The notes under the pieces were generated by a model. That model was not told the origin of the DNA. It did no database searches and saw only the letters and a list, made by a program, of their open reading frames with translations. From Cenococcum geophilum 1.58 (taxonomy: Eukaryota; Ascomycota; Dothideomycetes; Gloniales; Gloniaceae): a DNA stretch of 64,000 nucleotides. Below are positions 57,671-64,000 of this stretch, in pieces. The stretch is from assembly GCA_001692895.1 (NCBI GenBank), contig KV748203.1:1208330-1272329 (forward strand), in the 5' to 3' direction. Position 1 is the stretch's first letter. Every line of letters starts with the position of its first letter. Both the position numbers and the translations under genes were made by a program.

Positions 57671-60300
57671 AGTTCCCTTAGCTCGTACGCAGTCTATATA
57701 AGAAAGCCCCTAAGGCTACTTAATCTCTAGCTAATATAATCCTAGAGTACAGCGATATAAATAGCGGCATATAGGATATAACCAAAGGGCTATAGCAGCT
57801 CTAGGAGGACGTAGAGGATAAAGCTACAAAGTCTATAAGATATAAGGATTATTCCTATTGGTCTCTAAAATCCGCTAAGGCTAAGGTAAAGAAAGACGAC
57901 TCTCTGGGCAAGCTCGATCTATAGTAAAGTAGAAGTAGCCTTAGTATTAATCGCTTAGCTTAACTAGCTACTTTAATATTTAGGGATATGCTAGTCTATT
58001 AGGATAAACGCGGAGTTCTTAAAGATAGTAATAGATATAGTAAGATTAGGAAAGATAATACTGCATTACCAGAACCGGATAAAGGTATATATAATAGCAA
58101 GGTTAAAGTACACTACCTTAAATTAGGCAACGGTGTTAATGCTACTAAAGAGGATTTTGTAAGAGTAGAATTGGCAATAGGTCGCTAATAGATTAGCGGT
58201 GCACCCGCGAAGAAAGGAATCCCAAAATCTAAAACCACCTTAGCGTTAAATAAAGATTAAAATTAATAACTAGAGCCTATGGAATCGGGGAGGCGTACTA
58301 CCCTACCTTAAGCACTATCGCTAAGCATAGTAGCCCTAGCTACACCGGCGCAACAAACGGAAAGAAATATATTTACCTTACCTTAGACGGAAGAGATCCA
58401 CAGAAAGAAGATACCAATATCGGTTAAGAGTATTTCCTTATTACCTAGCCCTACTATAGGCTCGCCTTCTATAGAGGTCACTATAGTAAGGGATATGGTC
58501 CTTAAGGCAGTTCGGATTATTTATAGATTTAGCTAGTATTAGTAAGGGGTTCCGAAGGCGGTTTACTTAAGGATCCTATAAACGTTATAGGTAGATAGTA
58601 AGGAGCTTTTAAGCCTGCCAAATTTAGGCAAGTGGTTAGATGGCTCTATATAGATATATATACTAAAAGCGGGATTGTCTAAGACCTAAAGAGTTATAAT
58701 ATTTAACATGCTGGAGTATATAGGAGCTTAGGAGTGGTATAATAAGCAGGTTAAATTAGTATAAGTTATAATCTGCACTAAGAGGAATAAGCTAGTAGAC
58801 CGTAGGGGCGTATTAATTTACGTACTAGATAGAATATAAGGTTGGCAGACAAGAACTAAGCAACCTAAAAAGTAGGTTAGAGGCGTTAGGAGACTAACTA
58901 TAGGAGAAGACTATAGTAGATCTAATAACTTAATAGATATTAGTATTGTAAAGAGAAATAGATAGTTATAAAGGAAGCGAATTAATATATAGCTTAATAG
59001 AGGGCATAAGCTAAGCATAAAGCTTGTAAAAGAACTTGGCCTAGAAATACTCTTTAGCCTAAATATCTAGTAAGCGGCCTGCCCCCTAAATACCCATCAG
59101 CTGCTAAGAAATTAATTTTAAGTAGGGAGTATACCAAAAAAGATATAGAGCAACTTAATATCCTAATTAAAGACATTTAGGTAGACTTAAAGCGTATATA
59201 ACTGCTCTAAATTTTAAGTTAATAGTTAGAGCTGTTAATAAACAAAGGAAAGCCTAACCTTTACTTACTATTTACTTCGCTAATAGTAGAGAGTCTCGTA
59301 TTAGAAAAAGAGTGTAGGGAATTAATGGCTACTTTTGCGCTAAAGGCGGTAAGTTATTTATTTAAAGAGAGAAGCTTACGGACTAACGCAGATATTTTTA
59401 GCACAAAAGGCAATACTAAAGGAATCCTTAAATGCTACTATTGACCGCCTAATAGAGAATATTAGTACTAAAGTCCTAGGCAAGCGGAAGCTTAAAGAAG
59501 ACAATAGTATTACTATAGAGGACGGAATAGAGCTACCGTGTAATATATTTAATAGGCTTCGCTAAAGTAAATAGTTTAACGGATAGCTTTTAATAGCTAG
59601 TATAATAATGTCCAACAAACCATTTTTTGTAAGATATGGTTACAGTATCCCACTAGACCAATTTAAGAAATTCGGTAAAAACGGTAAGATAAAACGCGTC
59701 GCCAGGCCTCTAATAGGTTAAAGAAAAAAAGTTAAAGCGTTCTATAAAGAAGCCCGGGAAGAGTATAGAGAGAAATCTTGTCTAGTATACTTTTGCCCAT
59801 TAAACTACAAAGGCAGCTATTTTATATTGCTTAAGATAAATGGGCAAGAGGAAAAGATCTATTACTATAATTCGATAGTAAATAGAGATGTTATTAATAG
59901 TATATTAGAATTAACTCGAGTTAGGAAGCTTATATAAGTAAGTTAGGGTTTAGCTAAATAATTAAAGATATAGCTAATATTATAGTAGGAGAAGTTTGGC
60001 TACTTAAAGTTCGAATATATTGAGGCGGTACGTACTAAAACCCTAGGTAATATTATTACCGATAGGCTAATCTTAGACTTTAGTAAGCAGCCTACCCCCT
60101 AATAGAAAGATAGGTCTAGCTGCGGCCTAATAGTTGTGAGAAACTTAGCGCTTCGGATGAATGGTTTTTCGGTTAGCAGTTAGCACGACATATTAGATCC
60201 TAAACGCTTAAGGATAGATATCGTAGAGGCTTTTAAGACTTATATCTTGGAAAAGGCTCTATAGTAAACCAGATATGCTTAAAACTTAGGGTAACTCTCC
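57671..60300 (+). pseudogene. Ulp1-type (C48) cysteine protease, with long N-terminal extension
   Basis: The catalytic region is at about 59,410-60,290: LPCNIFNRLR then FNG-LLIASIIMSNKPFF (the WLND-x-x-I block), IPLDQFKKF, CLVYFCPLNYKGSYFILLKI near 59,790, EEKIYYYNSIVNRDV near 59,855, KFEYIEAVR, DRSSCGLIVVRNLALRMNGF near 60,115-60,175. Of the Ulp1 triad, His is Tyr (GSYF for SHW) and Asp is Asn (YYYNS for YYYDS), while Cys (SSCG) remains. Both losses are RIP-type. Ulp1 proteases process or remove SUMO/Ub-like proteins. Upstream a frame of several hundred residues (VHYLKLGNGVNATKEDFVRV near 58,110, GVPKAVYLRIL near 58,545, NMLEYIGA-EWYNK near 58,710) is probably the same gene. A GTAAGT...CTAAC...TTTTTAG intron is at 59,349-59,401 (or to AAAG at 59,409). 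Confidence 0.65.
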
Positions 60301-60699
60301 AACGAATCTAAGTAAAATAACTAAATAGGTTCGGCTATAGGATCCAATAGGCCTAGCACAGTCTCTATAAATAACTTAATAAAGGTTAGTAGATATATAA
60401 CTAGAGGTATAAAATGGTTAAAAGTTTAGAGAAAGGCCGTATAGATCTAGCCCCCGATTTAGGTAGAATAAAATAAGAGAAGGGTTACTAGGGAGGCTTT
60501 AAGAGGCGTAGACATAGTATATTCTTTTAGTGCTTTGTAATAAGTTTTAATATAAATTACTTCGCGTTTTAACTATTATAGGTTGGAGTTAATTAAATAA
60601 AGTTTATCAGCTGCGAAGTAAGCGAGCTTAGTAGTCTTAGTAGCTAATCTAAAGCTCTACTAGTAATATGTAATTAAAGAAATCTAAGGGCCGTTTCCT
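60301..60699. other. No gene recognised
   Basis: Intervening AT-rich sequence. At 60,700-60,775 a short less-RIPed segment (CTCACGACGGCGTAGTGGTTACGACGGTTCTATCTC, split here by position) recalls tRNA box motifs but cannot form a cloverleaf. Confidence 0.3.
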
Positions 60700-61366
60700 T
60701 AGCGCTTACCTCACGACGGCGTAGTGGTTACGACGGTTCTATCTCAGTGTGCTAACAAGTGTCTTTATATATAATAGTTAGAAACTCCTAAGAAATCTAT
60801 ACGCTTATTATATAATTCTTATAATCCTTAGCCATTAAAGAATTTAATACTTTAAGCCGCCTTCTAACCGTACCTTTTAGTCCTTAACTTAAGCCGCCTT
60901 TTTCCTTAATTATTAGTCTAACTTGTTTGTAGTTATATATAATTACTTCTATAAGATTAGTACTATGCTTTCTAATTATAGGTACTGTGGAATAGCGAGA
61001 GCCCCATTTCTCTATGCGCCTTCTTTTATATAACTAAAGCTTTTTAATCGCCACTTTACGGCTAGCGTTGTCTATAATGCTAAGTACTTCCATTTGTTTA
61101 GATTCTTCTATTAAGGAGAGAGTAGATACTTACTTCTTTATTACCACCAGTTGGATAATTCTTAGATAATCTGCAACGTTTATACTCTTAAGGACGGCTT
61201 TAAGGACCTTTTTTGGCGTAAGTAATAGTGTATATATACTAGTAGGCTCGTCTGCTAAATACTTATAGAAGGTATAGAGGGAGGGTATACTTATACTACT
61301 TAGAAGGGATCTCTGACCCTCTTTATCTAGGTTGCTAAATGCCGTTAATAGAGGTTCTGTAGACAT
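60700..61366 (-). pseudogene. Unrecognised small gene relic
   Basis: Start MSTEPLLTAFSNLDKEGQRS at 61,366, open for 78 codons to a TAG. Reading on, the frame continues STLSLIEESKQMEVLSIIDN, RKVAIKKL-LYKRRRIEKWGS, RKHSTNLIEVIIYNYKQVRL and LKGTVRRRLKVLNSLMAKDY to about 60,780. The result is a basic, helical protein near 200 residues. The continuity over three stops with one consistent frame supports a real former gene. No family recognised. Confidence 0.45.
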
Positions 61367-61696
61367 ATTAAAGACCTTACTTAGTATATATATTTATTAA
61401 AGCGAGATAGAAGGCATATTATATAGGAGGAAGCTATAGAGAGTATTTAGAACCGTTTTAAGGAACCCTTAAATTTAGAAGCGTGCCTGTCTAGGCCTAT
61501 AAGTGGGCCTATCTTCCTTAATATGCCTAGAGTCCAACCTATCTTTATAGGAGAATTAATAGACGTCTTATTAAAAATATTACTACCTATTGTTTCAATA
61601 TTAATCTTAGTGCATGTCCTCGCATTTTTATTTATAGGGGGTCTCTATTATCTTATTAGAAATTCTAGTTAATAAAATCTAGAATAATAATACTCC

Positions 61697-61905
61697 TGTC
61701 GACCTAAATTAGGTTATCTTACTACCCTAACTTAGCTACCTACCTATTAACTTAGTTATTGACTTAGTTACTTACCCCTTGTTTCCATTACTACCCCCTA
61801 CCCCCCTTATCTTTCCTATTTCCTATACCTTTCTTATATATATATAGAGGTCTTAGAACCACATTTTAATAGATAAAATCCTTATTCTTTTCTTATAATT
61901 AGTGT
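61697..61905 (+). mobile_element. LTR-like segment related to the solo LTR family
   Basis: Starts TGTCGACCTAAATTAGG and carries TATATATATAGAGGTCTTAG (61,836-61,855) and TTTTAATAGATAAAATCCTTA, in the same order and spacing as the LTRs at 34,700 and 35,614 (TATATATATAGAGGCTCTAG, CTTTAATAGACAGAG). The right border and a target duplication could not be found. Confidence 0.4.
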
Positions 61906-62099
61906 ATAGATTATTAATTAATAGCTCCTTATACCTTAATTAGCCTAAGTATTAATATAATTTTCTATTAAACTACTTTACGATTCACTATACTTGGCTA
62001 CTTCTCTATTATAATGCGTCTTAATTCTATCTAGCTTCCCTAAGTTTTACGCTAGAGTTAGCGCCGATAAAGCTATATACGAACCGATTATTCTAATTA

Positions 62100-62595
62100 T
62101 AAATTTAGCCGTTACGGACTAGTGTCTACTTTGCGTAATATAGACACTAATAAGCGTTATAAATAAGCTAGTAAACGAATTAAGTAGACCGGGCCTTTAT
62201 CCAATAAGTTAATACACATTCTCTATATAGCTACGAATGACTTACAAGCATATTTGAGTAATTAGCCATATATAATTCTTCTACTACTTCTACCACAACC
62301 AATATGTGCTAACTATTCTAACGATATAGCAAACGCCTACTATAGGTAGAAGCGGCACATTCTTAACAGTATATTGGACGAATTTCCCTCTTTCACTATT
62401 ATTAAGACTATTAGAATTTTAAAGAGAGGTGAATATGCCGGGGAACACAATATATCCTATAAGGATGAGCTAGGAAAAAATTGCAGTAAGGGCATTATGC
62501 TAAGTGGAAGCTTTATTCGCCTAGACAGACATTACTATATAAGGTATTTATATAGTAGGTGCTTTATAAGGTATATATTTCTTATCTTAATTTAA
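62100..62595 (+). pseudogene. Unrecognised relic frame
   Basis: A frame with few stops: LRNIDTNKRYK-ASKRIK near 62,140, TNDLQAYLSN near 62,240, then the open piece DEFPSFTIIKTIRILKRGEY, GEHNISYKDELGKNCSKGIM, LSGSFIRLDRHYYIRYLYSR to the TAA at 62,593-62,595. No domain recognised. Confidence 0.3.
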
Positions 62596-64000
62596 GGCTT
62601 TAGGGTTTCTAAAAATAGGTTAAGGTTAGGTATATTAGGCGGCAGAAGGAACACTAACTAGCACACTTATTATAGATATTATATGGTAGCAGAGCTAGTT
62701 TAACTTAATAAGCCGTACTTAGTGCTATAGAGGGCCTTTTTATAATTATAATTTATAAGGGGCCCAATTCCGGTCCCTTTGTATCTATAAATAAACTTCG
62801 GCTATATCCGGACCTAAATAACTAAAGGAAACGAGCTTATTTATAGTGGAGGGTACCCGTTTTAGGGCACTTATAAAAGTCTTAAACAATAGTAGTTAAC
62901 AAGCTGTGTATATTCTTAGCAGTAGCTTAGCAAACGTTAGGTATACCATGTTCCCACCTTATCGAATTTAATACTTAGCCTTTTAGTAGTAAACTAATTT
63001 CTAAGGCCATACCTACTCCCTCGCCGCCTTTACTATCTTATTAATAAGGTTTAAGCTTTCCCCACAATAGCTACTATTAATTTCTCACATTTGACTATAA
63101 ATTACTACTATAGCTAATAGACATTTTAGAGAGCTAATATGTTCTCTAGGGAGTATAATAAGCATAGGAGAAATATAGTCCAATATAATTAAATATACTT
63201 ATACTCTAGATATTGGCGCTTAGGACGGATTAGAAAGGAACAAGGGAGATATAGCTAGGAAACACTGTAACGATTTAGATATTTTCCTTAGTTTTATATT
63301 TTAGGACTTTGTAGTTATACGGAAACTCCTAGTAGAAGCTAACGCGGTATTATAAGGCCTAGGGATTAATAGATTTATTAGTGAGGTTAGATCTAGTGCT
63401 TCGCCAGCCGTAGGGAGGCCTATAGTAGGTAAGGATGTATATATATTTATACTATAGGCACTTACGTTACGCCGTAGATTTAATAACACCCTATCTATAC
63501 TTCTGCGCTTAGAAGGTTATAAGCATTACCTCTTAGAACCTATATGGACTCTAAATACTTAGAAAGAGTGCAACGTTCTAGAATTTAGGGAAGGAGTAGA
63601 AAGAGTAAGATATAGTTCTCCTTGCTTTACTACCCTTACTAATACGCAAGTAAATATACTAGTGTATAACAATTTAACAACTTCTTAACTCTAAAACTGT
63701 ATTCTAGGAGCTTCGGTGTGCTATTTTAGTCTTATAGTACTATCTAAACCTAATACTTAATTAGAAGTATTTCCCCGGGATTTTATGCTAGTGGAGTGGG
63801 AGCGATATTCTACCGTAAAAGGGTTATATACTAAACACTTAAGCATTATACGCACCACCCGCGTTAATCTTAGTATAGTTAGTATAAGTATAGGCTGTAA
63901 CGAAAACAGCTCTTCCTTAAGTTTTGCTATACTGTTAAATTTGTATTTATTATAGATAAGGGAAATAGTAAATTATCTACACCCTATATAAAGGCGTGAA
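62596..64000. other. No gene recognised
   Basis: AT-rich RIPed sequence. GGGGCCCAATTCCGGTCCC (62,759-62,777) is a hairpin resembling the one at 37,270. An open minus frame at 63,301-63,489 (LRRNVSAYSINIYTSLPTIG) matches nothing and does not extend. Confidence 0.3.

Noticed and set aside
60700..60775. tRNA gene or tRNA-derived SINE head
   Set aside because: GGCGTAGTGGTTA and GGTTCTATCTC look like box A and box B, but they lie only a few bases apart and no cloverleaf can be drawn.
1..64000. Alternative genetic code with TAA/TAG as Gln (ciliate-like)
   Set aside because: TAG also replaces Trp (for example before VEARAL in the Gypsy integrase), His is Tyr and Asp is Asn at catalytic sites, and paired LTRs differ by transitions in non-coding DNA. 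RIP explains all of these; a code change does not.

Overview
The window looks like a repeat-rich, AT-leaning block from a filamentous ascomycete (Pezizomycotina) that has been heavily mutated by repeat-induced point mutation (RIP). CpA/TpG is scarce, TpA is very frequent and CpG survives. Conserved protein families can be followed for hundreds of residues in one frame if TAA/TAG is read as a mutated CAA, CAG or TGG codon. Substitutions at family-conserved sites are nearly all transitions (Gln/Trp to stop, His to Tyr, Asp to Asn, Gly to Arg). I see no gene that could make a full-length product, no rRNA or tRNA, no CRISPR and no telomere repeat. Recognitions below are by eye from motifs and remembered family patterns, not from searches.

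Layout. 1-3,033: hAT DNA transposon on the minus strand, running off the left edge. 3.2-5.5 kb: minisatellites and a duplicated 300-bp unit. 5.46-5.94 kb: Gypsy chromodomain tail. 8.4-10.07 kb: minus-strand Copia gag with a minisatellite leader and a poorly RIPed LTR. 10.1-24.5 kb: a nest in which Gypsy #1 is broken by Gypsy #2, Gypsy #2 holds a complete 6.1-kb Copia (LTRs of 221 bp, target duplication ATAAC), and the Copia holds a 131-bp unRIPed solo LTR (target duplication GTTTA).

24.7-27.5 kb: a long unrecognised frame. 28.5-31.4 kb: a DUF3435-type tyrosine recombinase (the family that includes Starship 'captains') with a C-terminal zinc-finger region and one recognisable intron. 31.8-41.5 kb: chromodomain fragment, a 134-bp TA-flanked MITE, two solo LTRs with their own target duplications, and relics of small host-type genes (membrane protein, possible cyanovirin-N lectin, single-pass membrane segment).

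42.0-60.3 kb: an inverted segmental duplication (about 42.06-44.46 kb minus, 54.68-57.67 kb plus). Each copy carries one non-autonomous transposon with long inverted repeats and a 9-bp target duplication, and the other copy keeps the empty site. Around and between the copies are dead genes for a RING-finger protein with a 13-residue repeat, a ferritin-like (Rds1-type) protein, a nucleoside 2-deoxyribosyltransferase-like protein and an Ulp1-type cysteine protease. 60.3-64 kb holds two more short unrecognised relics and an LTR-like segment.

How it fits together: transposons and duplicated host-type genes sit in one RIP-silenced compartment. The recombinase followed by assorted accessory genes on both strands is compatible with a decayed Starship-like cargo element, but no boundary was found and that reading is inference only.
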